Positions 37,201-48,484 of a DNA stretch of 64,000 nt are shown here, in pieces. The first letter of the stretch is position 1, and the number at the start of each line of letters is the position of its first letter. The stretch is taken from contig JAKCOZ010000326.1 of NCBI GenBank assembly GCA_022605955.1, positions 1-64,000 on the forward strand. Direction: 5' to 3'. The DNA is from Rallus limicola (Eukaryota > Chordata > Aves > Gruiformes > Rallidae). The notes below the pieces were generated by a model. That model saw only the letters and a program-made list of their open reading frames with translations, did not search any database and was not told the DNA's origin. A program made the position numbers and the translations under genes.

Positions 37201-40109
37201 TCTTTTTCTGTTCATCTTGTTCAAGGCCATGAGTTTGTTGCTTTTATCAATCTGCTACCTTTCTCACCTACCTGTTTTGCTTGCAGTTAAAGTTACATTC
37301 CGTTTCCCCACATAAATGATAGTTCTTGACTTGTATAGGAAATACTCTTCAATAGTGGAATGATGTATTATAGGTGTATATATTACAGAATTCTGTAGTA
37401 TATTATTCTTGGAATACTAGTCATATCTTTAAACCTGGATTGTAGCTAGATTGTCAGTGACCCAAACATAGAAGAATGCTTGAATATCCAGCTTCCCATA
37501 TTAAAGTTCTATAATCCTACCTTTTTTTTTCCTTCAATCCCCATGCCTCTGATGATTTGGAAATACATTAGGAATTCTGCCTATTATATGCAGAGTTATG
37601 GAGACAACCTATTCCCCTCTCTTGTTGCTCTCAGAAAAAAGGAGAACCTATTGTCTTACTTCTTAGGCAAGCCATTAATTTGAAAAGGACTCAAGATTAA
37701 ACATAAGTGGGCTGATGATACAAAAAACCCTTGTACTCCTTCCTTATTATAATAATATCTTATTTCTTTTTTATGCTCTAAACCACACAGATACACACAG
37801 GTACATATGGATTTGTTTAAAATAAGGAAAAAGAGCTGTATGTCTGTATTTGCTCTTTTCAAATGTCTCCAGTATGTTCCTTTCAGCATCTATGTCAGAG
37901 TCAGATTCCCAATCCACACTTTAAAACTTGTATTCTCAATGTATTGCAAATATAACTTATGCTGGAGTCAGAAATGTTTTTCTAACTGAAATTAAGGAAA
38001 GCTCAAAAGTGACATATTAAGCAAAGCTCATTGGCGACACCAATCCCATCAACCATTATGCATCCCAGAAAAAACAGAGTGGGAGGTGATCATACACCAG
38101 GCATGACCATAGTGTAGAGTAGTCAGAACCTCCAGGAATATTTCCTTTCCTACATCTCACTTCACCATTCCTAAAATAGTGCTGGAGCACAAAATTGTTT
38201 AGCCTTTCCCTGTCTTCCCTGTTTTCGTAATGGACTTTTGTTTTCTTTTTTTTTTTAAATTTCAATTCACAGGGAGAAGGAAAATCAAGATCTAGAAGAT
38301 GAAGCAGGACATGGAAATGTAATCTTTCATTTCCTACTGGGATAAAAAAGAGATTTTGCTATAAATGAGGCAGTGATTTCTGAGATCAAAGATTCTCTAT
38401 ACCAAGATCATCTAGAGTAGGATCCTCCCTCCAAAAGAGAGCAGTAAAAAGAATAAGACAGACAAAATAACTATTGAGCCATTTCTCACTGATATATTCT
38501 TCCGACTCCTGGCAGCTCATGATTGAACTGAACTGAACGCTTCCTGAACTGAAACACACTCATTGCACAGCATCTAATGGACCTGCACTTTGTGGATTTG
38601 CCTATTGCCTTTTTTTTTATTTACTGAAAGCCTCAAAAACATTCTGTTGTGATGAGTAGCACAGTTTGTGTGTTGCATGAAAATGACCTTGATGTGTTTC
38701 TAATCTTTTTTGTCCAAGTATCTCTGATTTCTGTATTTTAAGGGCAGTGTGCCATTTCCCTCTACCATTCTGTACATGACTTCACAGGCCTGTGTGAGAA
38801 ATTTGACACAGTCAGAATTTTCCTAAGCTTCAGAGTTTGACTATTGAGTCTTTTCCTGTACAATACCCTTCCACAAAACCAGATAATTTTTGTCACCTTT
38901 CTCTGCATTTTTTTCTTCCTCTCTCATATGCCCTTTCTGGGAGCTGTGAGAACTGCAATCATTATTCAAAATATGGCTATACCTCAAACTTCTACCAAGA
39001 CTGCTACTTTACCCCTCTGTTTTCCCAGTTTCACTCAGGAGCTCCTAAATTCATAGGAACATACTGTTACTGAAGACACGAGGATTTAAACTCCCCCATT
39101 CTCCATTGATGGGCCCAGAATCTGCTTGTTTTCATTTGTGCAGGGGATGTTTTAGCTGTCTGAACGTGGAACAAACCCTTAAGATAAGTAACTGAGGCAG
39201 CTGCTTGAAGTGGATCCATCATTATCTCTCGAATACGCTCCATGGATAAACAGAGGTCTCCAGTCCCTGGGGCTGTTAATCTGACACCTATCATGAAGCA
39301 CTAAAAGAATTCACTTAAAATTAAAAACAATACACAGCTGTTTCAATGGATAAGTCAAGCCATTTGCATGAGGATAATGGATAATCAATATACAATGGTG
39401 ACACAAATTAAATGTGGATTAAACAGTCATTGTTTCACAGCTATGCTCTGAGTGATTTTTCCAGATATCATGTGATGGTTCTGTATTTTCTTTTATTGCT
39501 TTGAGAAAAAACACACATTATTCTTCTGGAAGATGCTACTTATTTATCAGCCACACTAGTACAAGATAAACAAATAGAAGTGTTAATTTCCCCCACTCAT
39601 CTACCTCATCAGAAGTCATCTTTTGAAGAGTGGTAGAGATTAGAGAGGGAGAGCATTTCTTTTGGCAGTCCTCAGATATTCTTGGTGTAAGAGATTTTGG
39701 GGGTGTGCCAATAACGATAGGGCAAGACAAGTTTACCTAATTTTAAAATTCTAAAAGCTACCTTGTTTCAGATAGGCTTTCTCTGTAGCTAATAGGGAGA
39801 CACAGACACATCCTAAGAATAGGACATAAGGCATAAAAAATGAATCATTCTCCAGAGACATCTGTCTCTTTCCACTCAGTACTGAGGGAGCCAAAGCAAA
39901 GTGCTTAGTTTAGGTGTCGAAATTCTGGGTGGCTACAGTTATATGAAATGAATTTTATTTGTATTTTTCTACAAGACACAGCTAGTTATATTCATGTTAA
40001 AAAAAAAAAAAGAAAAATCCTGTTTTCAGTTTACCCATACAATGATAATTAAGTATTTCAGCATTGTTAATGTATTTAAAAATCATCATATTTAGCCAAA
40101 ATGTAGAAA
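34263..40109. other. Long AT-rich unassigned region
   Basis: About 5.8 kb without a recognisable gene or interspersed repeat. Small features are a perfect CA/TG palindrome at 35978-35997, T runs near 35885 and 36588, an A/C-rich tract at about 36999-37045 and a short A run near 39999-40013. Open frames up to 119 codons lack domain features. Confidence 0.4.
35978..35997. repeat. 20-bp perfect palindrome
   Basis: ACACACACAT followed directly by ATGTGTGTGT; every base pairs with its partner on the other arm. It probably arises from a CA repeat meeting a TG repeat. Confidence 0.85.
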
Positions 40110-40205
40110 CACAATTACTTCCAACATAGAAAAGTAACTTGAGTGACTTATCCAAAGTTACACAGAAATTCTTTGAGGCAGAAAATTTGGACTCATGAAA
40201 TCTTA
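40110..40205 (+). mobile_element. MIR-like CORE-SINE relic
   Basis: The segment AGTGACTTATCCAAAGTTAC, then ACAGAAATTCTTTGAGGCAG, then AAAATTTGGACTCATGAAAT follows the order and spacing of the MIR/CORE-SINE centre. That consensus reads AGTGACTTGCCCAAGGTCAC, ACAGCTAGTAAGTGGCAGAG, CTGGGATTCGAACCCAGG. The match is diverged but collinear over about 60 bases. Such SINEs predate the amniote split and a few copies remain in birds. Boundaries are approximate. Confidence 0.5.
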
Positions 40206-40575
40206 AGCTTAGAATATTCTTCTCTTTTAACTTCAGTGGAATTTAGGCATTGAACTCCTTAATATTTTCCTTAATTCAAATCACTGATCTAGAAGAATTA
40301 AATTCCCTTTCCTGTTACTAATCAGTTGAGAGAAACATCCAGTGCTCAGAGAAATATTTTTTTCCATTTATTTCACTGAGACAAATTAAGCACTTTTCAG
40401 ACTGTGAGAGATTTTTTCACAGGCAGAGTGGATGGTAAAAAAAAAGTCCAGTTTTTATCTGTCAAAACATTTGTCAAGAGAAAAAAACAGGTGGAGTGTG
40501 TTAAAAATCAGAATTATTTTAGCTGAAGTTCTTGAATTCTTAAGAAATTTTCGTCTATTTCTCAGAATTTTTTTA
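40206..40575. other. Unassigned stretch
   Basis: AT-rich DNA between the MIR-like relic and the next CR1. Nothing recognisable. Confidence 0.35.
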
Positions 40576-41436
40576 TTTCCCCAGGCTCAGTACTCGGGTC
40601 AGATCTCTTGCATATCTTCATCAATCTGGGTGAGGGGATAGTGTACCCTCAGTCACCTTGCGATGACACCAAGTAGCATGGGAGTATTGATCTGCTTGCT
40701 GGTAGGAAGGCTTGAGGACCCTGGACATGCTGAGGACCCTGGACATGCTGGATCATTGGGCCAAGACCAACAGATGAGGTTCAAAAAGGCCAAGTACCAG
40801 GTCCTGCACTTCTGTCACAACAACCCCAGGCAGTGCTGCAGGCTTGGGGCAGAGTGGCTGGAAAGCTCCCTGGCAGAAAAGAAATTGGGGGTGTTCATTG
40901 ACAGCCAGCTGAATATGATATTTCAGCATGCCCAGACGGTGAAGAAGACCAACAGCATCCTGGACTTTATCAGAAATGGTGAGGGTTAACAGGACCAGGA
41001 AGAGGTCATCCCCCTGTACTCAGCACTGATGAAGCTCCACCTTGAGTATTGCATTCAGTTTTGGGCCACTCACCACAAGAAAGACATTGAGGAGCTAGAA
41101 TATGTCCAAAGAATGGCAGCACAGGGGTGAAGGGTAGACAGCACATGTGTGATGAGCAGCAGCTGAGGAAACTGCTGGTGTTTAGCCTGGAAAAAAGGAG
41201 GCTGAGGGGAGACCTGATCACTTTCTATAGTTCCCTACAGGAGGTTGTATCCAGGTGGCTGTTGGTGTCCTCTCCTAATTAAGAGATGATAGAATGAAAG
41301 GAACTGTCCTCAAGGTGTACCAGAGGAGGTTTAGGTTGCGTACTAAGGAAAATTTCTTCCTCAAATGTGTTGTCAATCATTGGAACAAGCTGCCCAGGGA
41401 AGTGGTGGAGTCACCATTCCTGAAGGTGTTGTAAAG
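40576..41436 (+). mobile_element. Older CR1 LINE, left part of a second nested pair
   Basis: Homology begins within the reverse-transcriptase palm (CCCAGGCTCAGTACTCGGG; GGGTGAGGGGATAGTGTACC). The active-site codons read PCDD at 40656-40667, so the aspartates survive but the preceding residues are changed. It continues with AKYQVLHFCHNNP, the thumb/C-terminal part ([24 protein letters not shown] codons near 41145-41205) and the start of the 3' untranslated region at CTGCCCAGGGAAGTGGTGGA. It is interrupted after about 41436 by a younger CR1. Stops and shifts show it is inactive. Confidence 0.9.
40714..40749. repeat. 18-bp exact tandem duplication in CR1
   Basis: GAGGACCCTGGACATGCT occurs twice head to tail at 40714-40731 and 40732-40749. 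The duplication keeps the frame, giving EDPGHA twice. Only one copy is expected in CR1. Confidence 0.9.
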
Positions 41437-41765
41437 TACGAGTTCCTGAAGGGGGACTACAAGAAAGCCGGGGAGGGACTTCTTAGAAGGGTATGAAGTG
41501 ACAGGACAAGAGGGAATGATTTTAAATTAAAAGGGGTTAGATTTAGATTGGATATTAGGGAGAAATTCTTCACTATGAGGGTGGTGAGGCCCTGGAACAG
41601 GCTGCCCAGGGAGGTGGTGGATGCTCCACCCTGGCGGTGTTCAAGGCTGGGTTGGATGCTTAAGCAGCCTGAAAGATGTCCCTGCCCATGACAGAGGGGT
41701 TAGAACTTGATGATCTTTAAGGTCCCTTCCAACCCTAACCATCCTATGATTCTATGATTCTGTGA
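41437..41765 (+). mobile_element. Younger CR1 3' fragment inserted into older CR1
   Basis: The copy has only CR1 3' sequence: GACAGGACAAGAGGGAATG, then TTAGATTGGATATTAGG, TCTTCACTATGAGGGTGGTG, CTGCCCAGGGAGGTGGTGGA, GATGATCTTTAAGGTCCC and a well-preserved terminal repeat TATGATTCTATGATTCTGTG. It differs in 3' subfamily from the host CR1, which resumes directly after it with GAGATGTAGATGTGGTGC. The short GTAAAG before and GTGAAAAG after may be a diverged target duplication. Confidence 0.9.
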
Positions 41766-41890
41766 AAAGAGATGTAGATGTGGTGCTTGCACTCATGGTT
41801 TAGTGATGGACTTAGTCGTGATAGGTTAACATATGGACTTGGTGATATTAAAACTCTTTTCCAACCAGAATGATTGTATCATTTTATGAT
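41766..41890 (+). mobile_element. Older CR1 LINE, 3' end after the nested copy
   Basis: The tail of the older CR1 reads AGATGTAGATGTGGTGCTTG, then CATGGTTTAGTGATGG, CTTTTCCAACCAGAATGATT and ends in a decayed ATTTTATGAT repeat near 41890. In an uninterrupted copy it would follow the CCTGAAGGTGTT at about 41419-41430. Confidence 0.85.
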
Positions 41891-43709
41891 CATGGAACAG
41901 AAAATATTGGAAAGTTCCATTCCCTTTCTATTCAGATTTGTTGGTTTTCTTTCAAAATGAAAGATTTCTAAAAAATGAAAAGTGAGCAATGTATTATGTT
42001 TGTAGGTCTGTATGTTCAAAGCTGCCTTTCAGCCAGGTTGAAGTGTTTTGCTCATTCCTGCTGTGCATGAGTTTTTGAATATTAGAATTTGCAATAAAAA
42101 AGGCAGACATAAACTCAGACAAACCTCAGACAGACTTGACATTAGATTTTAGAAACTGGACACTTTTTTATTAACACTGCTTTTTCTTAGAGTCAGTAGT
42201 GAAATTTCCACCAAACTCACAAAGGAAGGCCTACACAAATGAGTACTATTTGGAAGTACTCACTGTACTTCCAAATAGTTCACCAGAAGTTTTTAAAATA
42301 AATGCCTTTGATTGGCTCTGCTGTTTGCCTGCATGATCTATGCTGTAATGGGTATGGTTTCATCTGCTCTGCCACTAGCCATCTGAGCTGTTCACTATTC
42401 CCAAAGAATTTTCCTTTCAAGCTGGCTGCAAGCTGACATTGCCTTTTTGTAATACATTTATCTGGGTTTTGCTGGCAGGGGTGGAGAGAAATGCCAGTTA
42501 TATAAGTGAGAAAACCTGTTTTACAAGTGAAAATAATGTCTACAATCTGGAAGATTTAAATGAGTCAGACGTTAGGATACACATTTAAACCCAAACTCTG
42601 ATGATATATTTGAATCCAGCAAATGCTTGCACATGCACGTAATCCTTGGGTAATCAGTGAAGAAATGCTCACATGACTTAAACTATTCACAGGTATAAGA
42701 CTTTGCATGACTGCTCCCTCAAGTGGGAATATTAAAATTTCTGCAAATGAAGTAGTAAGCACAGATTCTTACTGAGGGTCACTTACTATCAGCTGCAAAA
42801 CCAATTGTATAATGTCTCCTCTATGGCACATACTATCAGTTAAAGCAAAAGTGCACTGTGATAGAAGTGGCCAAATAGTAAGGGCTTATGCTAAGTATCA
42901 GTCAGAATTCCAGCTGTTTGGAGAAATCAGAGCTCAGATCAACACCCATTTATTAATATATAGCTTAAAAAAAACCCCAAAACAACAGAAAAACAACCCA
43001 GCAAAGATTTAAATTTTATTTATTTTTAATGATGTCTGGCTGTAACAGCAGCTAATTAGAAATATTTAATTCAGGAAAACATCTGCAAGTTAAAATTGTT
43101 TTCAGCTTAAATCTTACCATTTGCCATACAGAAATGATATGTTAGGCATATTGCACTCTCTCTCAGTATGATAGAAACTAAAGTGGCTTAAAATTGGATT
43201 CATTTATAAAGCTGGACACCATTAATATCACCCCCTGCATGACAGTAATTCATTTCATTCTGGTTTGTCTGCACAGGAGTCGAGACTCTGGTCCTTGTAT
43301 TCAGATCACAGTCCTAATTAAGTATTCATTATAGAATACATATTTTTTCATTTAAGACATAATATCAAACATTCATGCCTGGTATTAAACTTGTTTACCA
43401 TTGGACTATTGTTTTATTAATAAACACTGCCATACATGTCAGCACTAACTTCAGGGTCAAAAATAAAACTGGTTTGAAGCTCAATCCTCACATACATATT
43501 TCTTGGGACTTTCTGGGAAAAAAAAGCCACAAACTTAACATTAGTATCAACCCCTGTGATTTCAAAGGGAGTAATGAAACATTGCAAGATTCTTGATTTC
43601 ACATGCCTGAAATTCGATGAGAAAAAGCCAAGACGTTTGTAGTGTCAGGTAGAACTATGGCAGATATTTAAATTTAGTTCTATTTCAATCTTGTGCTCAT
43701 AAATGCAAG
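41891..43709. other. Unassigned stretch with one hairpin
   Basis: No gene recognised in about 1.8 kb. It holds a perfect inverted repeat at 42245-42279 and an A/C-rich tract near 42966-43005. Remaining sequence is AT-rich and of ordinary complexity. Confidence 0.4.
42245..42279. repeat. Perfect inverted repeat, 15-bp arms, 5-base loop
   Basis: ACTATTTGGAAGTAC at 42245-42259 is matched by its exact complement at 42265-42279, with TCACT between. Nothing around it identifies a transposon end or RNA gene; it is shorter than a normal microRNA hairpin. Confidence 0.9.
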
Positions 43710-43720
43710 CTATGATTCCA

Positions 43721-44108
43721 GTTGTCTAGAGAAAAGGAGACTGCGGGGACACCTTATCACTCTCCACAAGTACCTGAAAGGATTGTGTAGCCACGTGGGT
43801 GTCAGTCTTGTTTTCCCAAGTAACAGATTATAGGAGGAGAGGAAATGGCCTCAGGTTGTGCTGGGGAGGTTTAGATTGGATGTCAGGACAAAATTCTTCA
43901 CCAGAATGTTTGTCAATCAATGGCTGTCAATGGTTGTCAATAGAACAAGCTGACCAAGGAAGTGATAAAGTCACCATCCTTGGAGGTATTTAAAAGACCT
44001 GTAGGTGCTTAGGGACATGGTTTAGTGATGGGCTTGGTAATACTGGGTTAACACTTAGACTTAGTGACCCTAAAGGTATTTTCCAACAAAACTGATTCTA
44101 TGATTCCA
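43721..44108 (+). mobile_element. CR1 LINE 3' fragment with flanking direct repeats
   Basis: A 5'-truncated CR1 begins at GTTGTCTAGAGAAAAGGAGA (equivalent to the LEKRRLRG codons) and runs to a TGATTCTATGATTCCA end. The 11-base word CTATGATTCCA is present both immediately before the copy (43710-43720) and at its 3' end (44098-44108). This can be read as a target duplication or as insertion at a site resembling the CR1 terminal repeat. An internal duplication of CAATGG-TGTCAATGG-type words is seen near 43913-43941. Confidence 0.9.
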
Positions 44109-46423
44109 ATAAATTCTTCATATAAAGATGTTTAAGGAAAATTTCTTAATTCAGAGTCAGAATATCAATTTATGAGCACCGTGTAAAAAGAGATTACCTG
44201 TCCTGCTCAAATGAGTTTACATTTACAGCCACAAATTTTATCAATCTTCTCTTTCCCTTTCATGCCTTTCTGAACCAAAGTCCACAGTGGTTCCTCATCC
44301 CAGCTCCAGAGATGTCAGAGTCCAGGAGAATCTTGTCAGAGCCCTGTCCACTGTGCTTGACTTTTCCTGCTGTTATGGTCCTCATATCCCCTTAGCTTGG
44401 GCAAGCAACAAAAGTCTGTCTCACTAACCTTTCCAGCATGGAAGACACACCTTTCCTGTTGGCCTTTTCTACTGAAACAAGGCTATATGAATTGTGAGTC
44501 TATACCTTGCAAATTTCTCATAGTCTTGCTGGAAGAGCTTTCCCAAAGGTAGAAGAAAGAAGCCATGGGTACAATTAAACTTACCTAACTGTGAAATGTG
44601 AAAAGTATATTCATAACCCTCTATTACTTACTTGAAGCTTTTTCAAGAGACAAAATAGAAAGAAAGAAAAAAGGAAAAAGAAGTAGCCTTCTATAGGAAG
44701 ATGCAGTTGATCCATTTTATATACGTAACATAGTGTAAATGAATCAAGGAATAATTCAGCTACTCTAACATAGGTTTATAATCTAATCAAGGGTGCTGTT
44801 TGGTGTCTCAGATATTATGAAAAAAAATTGCTCTTAGATACCGGAATCCAGCCCCTGGTTTCTTTAATCTACGTTTGGGAATTCCTAGGGATCTCCAGTA
44901 GACAATGCAGGTTCTCCTTATGGTTCACTCATTCCTTGACAGTTCTGAGTGGAATGAGACCTATCAAGGCTAACATGCTTTAGTTTTTAGTGTTGTGTCA
45001 ATGCTTTCTGCATTTTTGTTTTAAAATAAGAGTAGAAAGACAATAGAGATATTAAATAACTTTACAGTCATCCTAGGTTTAGAGTATGCTGAAGAAATCT
45101 GGACAAATTCCAGTATTTCCATCTTTGCTATTTCCACATAGAAACATTCCCAAATGTCTCAGACAATAAATATGAAGTCATCTTTGTGTGTCCATGCGTG
45201 CGTGAGTACAAAATACTCAGGAATAATGAAATAAGTTTATTATTTGAATAAAAACTCTCTAGATTGACAACATATTTTTAATAGAGAAAAAATACTTTTG
45301 GATTCTTCTCCTTCAGGAAAATAAAAACCAAACCAAAACAAAACAAACACTCAAAACAAAAAAGCGAACAAACAAACAACAAAACCAAAAGAACCTTGAG
45401 ATTTTTGTTCCCTGTACTTGAAGACAAAGAAGATTTTAGCAATAATTCCAAGAAACTAAGGGAAGGGATTTAGTAAGTGTTCTTCTGGACAAGTTTTTGA
45501 GAGTCCTAGAAGACTGTCCATGGAAGTATTTGGAAATCTATTGCTTGGATTATTTAAATTCTATCTGGAAAAAAACCCAAACAGAATACCAAAAATAATC
45601 ATAATGGGAGGGAAGGCAGGAAAAACATTTTGGATGAAAAAAATAATCAAAAGATAGAATGCTACTTCTTTGAAATTTTCATTTTATCTGAAAGCTCAAT
45701 TTACAATCTAGATGGGGGTTTTGATGACTGAGCTATTTTCATGATTGCTCCACAACACATTTCAGTCAAGAAAGAAACACATTAGCACAGACCTCCTATT
45801 TATATTGTTTAGGTTAACCTAGTTCATTTTGGATGAAGCAGGCTGGGAAGCACAGATGAGCAGTATCAACAGGCAAAGGACATTAATCGATGTCTAGTGG
45901 TCAGAAAAGGAGGAGCTGACCTCTTAATCTGGATAATATGTGGCTACACCTGAACTGCTGTCAGACCCTATGGGAGACATTGATTTGAATGAGTACAGAT
46001 ATCCATCATATAGACACCTCTGACCTAGTTACCTGAGAGTCTCTTTATAGTCAAGAGGATTGTTCTTTCCACCGTAAAATAGATATGTAAAAGAGATGGA
46101 ATAAATTGCATTCTGAAAGCTCGCACCTCTCTCTGTGGAGTAAAAGAGTTCAGGATGATGTGTTATGAGGGATACGATGCTGTAAATGTCTCCCATGTAC
46201 AGTTAGGGAAGATGAATCCAAGATGTGCATGTTACTCGGTTTTCTGCAGTGACAACTAGAAAAACACATATGTATTTACACATTTTTTATATAACTTAAG
46301 GACTGGGTTCAGCTGCAGTTAACAAAGCCACAAAGAAAATAAGTTAATAGTAGTAGTAATAGAAATGCCTTTATATTACAATGAATGCAATACACAGAAC
46401 ATTCAGCGTTGTTTGCTATGAAG
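44109..46423. other. Unassigned stretch
   Basis: No gene or repeat family recognised in about 2.3 kb. An A/C-rich tract lies at about 45323-45395 and a GAAA-type patch near 44655-44680. The block at 44280-44420 is less AT-rich than its surroundings but shows nothing assignable. Confidence 0.4.
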
Positions 46424-46917
46424 TCTGGTGACCTCACCTGGAATACTGTCTCCAGCTTTGGAGCACTCAGCACAAGAAGGACATGGACCTGTTTGAGCAC
46501 TTCCAGAAGTGGCCACGAAAAATGATCCAGGCGTTGTAGACAGGTTGAAAGGGTTGGGCTTGTTCAGCCTGGAGAAGACTCTGCGGGGATCTTAAAGCAG
46601 CCTTCCAAAACCTGAAAGGTACTTACTTACTTCCCTGAACTGGGGAAGAACTGTTCACAAGGGCATGGAGCAATTGGACAAGGGGTAATGGTTTTAAACT
46701 AGAAAAGGTTTACTTAGGTTTGGATATTAGGAAACAGTTCTTCAATATGAGGGTTCTAGATCACAGTAACAGGTTGCCCAGAGAGGTGGTAAAGGCCCTG
46801 GAGATATTCAAGGTCAGGCTTGATGAGGCTCTGAACAACCTGATCTAGTGAAGATGTCCCTCCTCACTGCAGGGCCTTTAAAGGTCTCTTCCAAACAAAC
46901 GCATTCTATGATTCTAT
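46424..46917 (+). mobile_element. CR1 LINE 3' fragment
   Basis: The copy begins at CTGGTGACCTCACCTGGAAT and contains TTTGGAGCACTCAGCACAAG, TTGTTCAGCCTGGAGAAGAC, TTTGGATATTAGGAAACAG and TTGCCCAGAGAGGTGGTAAA. It ends in GCATTCTATGATTCTAT at 46917. The order matches the C-terminal ORF2 and 3' untranslated region of CR1, in a subfamily different from the copy at 43721. Frames are broken. Confidence 0.9.
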
Positions 46918-48189
46918 AAGCAGGACATGAGTTTACAGATGAGTTAAAATTCAAAGGAGAATTTACTATGGTACAGGAATAAGAGGATGCAAACATCTGG
47001 TGAGGACACCACCACTAAGGCTTTCTTTCTTCCTGGGCAATGAGATGTGGTCCATGAATAGAATGAACTGACATCTAACTATATTCAAGAATATGCTATC
47101 AAAATCTTTGTCAATGGCAGAGGCTTAACTTTTTTTTTCCTCCCCCCCTCAGTTTCCTCATGTGTAAAGGTGAGTTCTGAGTAGTTCTATGATTCTTATT
47201 GGAGATGCAATTTTATTTTATTTTATTTTATTTTATTTTATTTTATTTTATTTTTAGCCATTCATATTTGAGGTGAAAAAAGAAAACTAGAAAAAGACTT
47301 GTCAAAATTCCAACTGTAATGTGATAGAAAATTTTATAAAGTTAAGTTAAATCCAGGAAATAATTTTGAACAGCACTCAGGAGAAACAAGAATGTAAAAT
47401 ATTTTTCTGCTTTTCAAGGCAGAGTCACAAGACATCACAGAAAAGAGCTATAAAATCCAGCAAAAACCTGCATCCTATACTATATAACATAAATATTTTA
47501 AAATTGTGGTTTTTTACTTGGAATTAATCCTTTTTCTGGCTTGAACAGGATTCAAATTTGTATACCTTTCATCTGAAGGGAAATGTTGATCAGCTGAGGA
47601 CTACATTGTGAAGTGGACTTCTCTCAATGTCAAGGCAAAATGACAGCTATTGCATATTAATTTTACATTACATTAGGTAATATGTATACAAATATGCTAC
47701 TTAAATATCTGTCCAAATTTTTCAGAACTAAATATTTTGGTATTATTAACTCCCTTTGTTAAAGAAGAAATCAGTTTGAAATTTTCTTCACTGGAAATAC
47801 TTAAAATCTGTAAATAGCTGTTTGGAATTCTTTGGAGTACTTGGTTGAAGCACTTGGTTGGTTGGGTTTTGTTTTGTTCTGTTTTGTTTCTTTATTAGCC
47901 ACTATTAATCTATTGTGATTTTTGATTGAACTCCATTTGAAACAAATATATGGGTTTTTTGGTTTTTTTTTTGTTTGGTTGTTATTTTATAGCCACTTTA
48001 ATAGGAACAATAAAAATATGCAAAGTGCATTTTGGCACTATACACAGATTTTTGTTAGTTTGTGATAATAGGCATAAATGACCAAGTATTAAGTATGTAT
48101 ATATGTATATACTTATACAGAATTTCATCATTTCCCTCTCCGAATTGAAACAAGGCAATAGGAGCATATAAACAGAAAGAGAATCCACT
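46918..48189. other. Unassigned stretch with possible SINE trace and pentamer repeat
   Basis: No gene recognised. The word CTCAGTTTCCTCATGTGTAA at 47148-47167 resembles the 3' part of MIR/THER-type SINEs (CTCAGTTTCCTCATCTGTAA), but no MIR centre is seen upstream. A TTTTA array lies at 47211-47254. Confidence 0.35.
47211..47254. repeat. (TTTTA)n microsatellite, about 9 units
   Basis: Pure pentanucleotide run of TTTTA ending in TTTTTAGCC. Confidence 0.93.
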
Positions 48190-48484
48190 TTTTAGAAGGG
48201 TAGACAATGGCAGGACAAGAGGGACTGGGTCAAAGCTAAAGGAAAGAAGGTTTAAATTGGATATTAGGGGGAAGTTTTTACAGAGAGAGTGATGAGATTT
48301 TAGAACAGGCTGCCCAGAGAGGTGGTGGATGTCCCATCCCTGGAGATGTTTGTGACGAGGTTGGGTGGGGCCCTGGGCAACCTTGTGTAGATCCAGGCCT
48401 GGAGGTTGGTGGCCCTGCCTGTGGCAGGGGGATTGGAATCCTTGGGGTCCCTTGCAACCCAGACTATTCTATGATGCTATGATT
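48190..48484 (+). mobile_element. CR1 LINE 3' end fragment
   Basis: A short copy covers only the 3' untranslated region: GACAATGGCAGGACAAGAGG, TTAAATTGGATATTAGGGG, CTGCCCAGAGAGGTGGTGGA, CCCATCCCTGGAGATG, GGGGTCCCTTGCAACCC and an ATTCTATGATGCTATGATT end. Truncated on the 5' side at about 48190. Confidence 0.9.
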
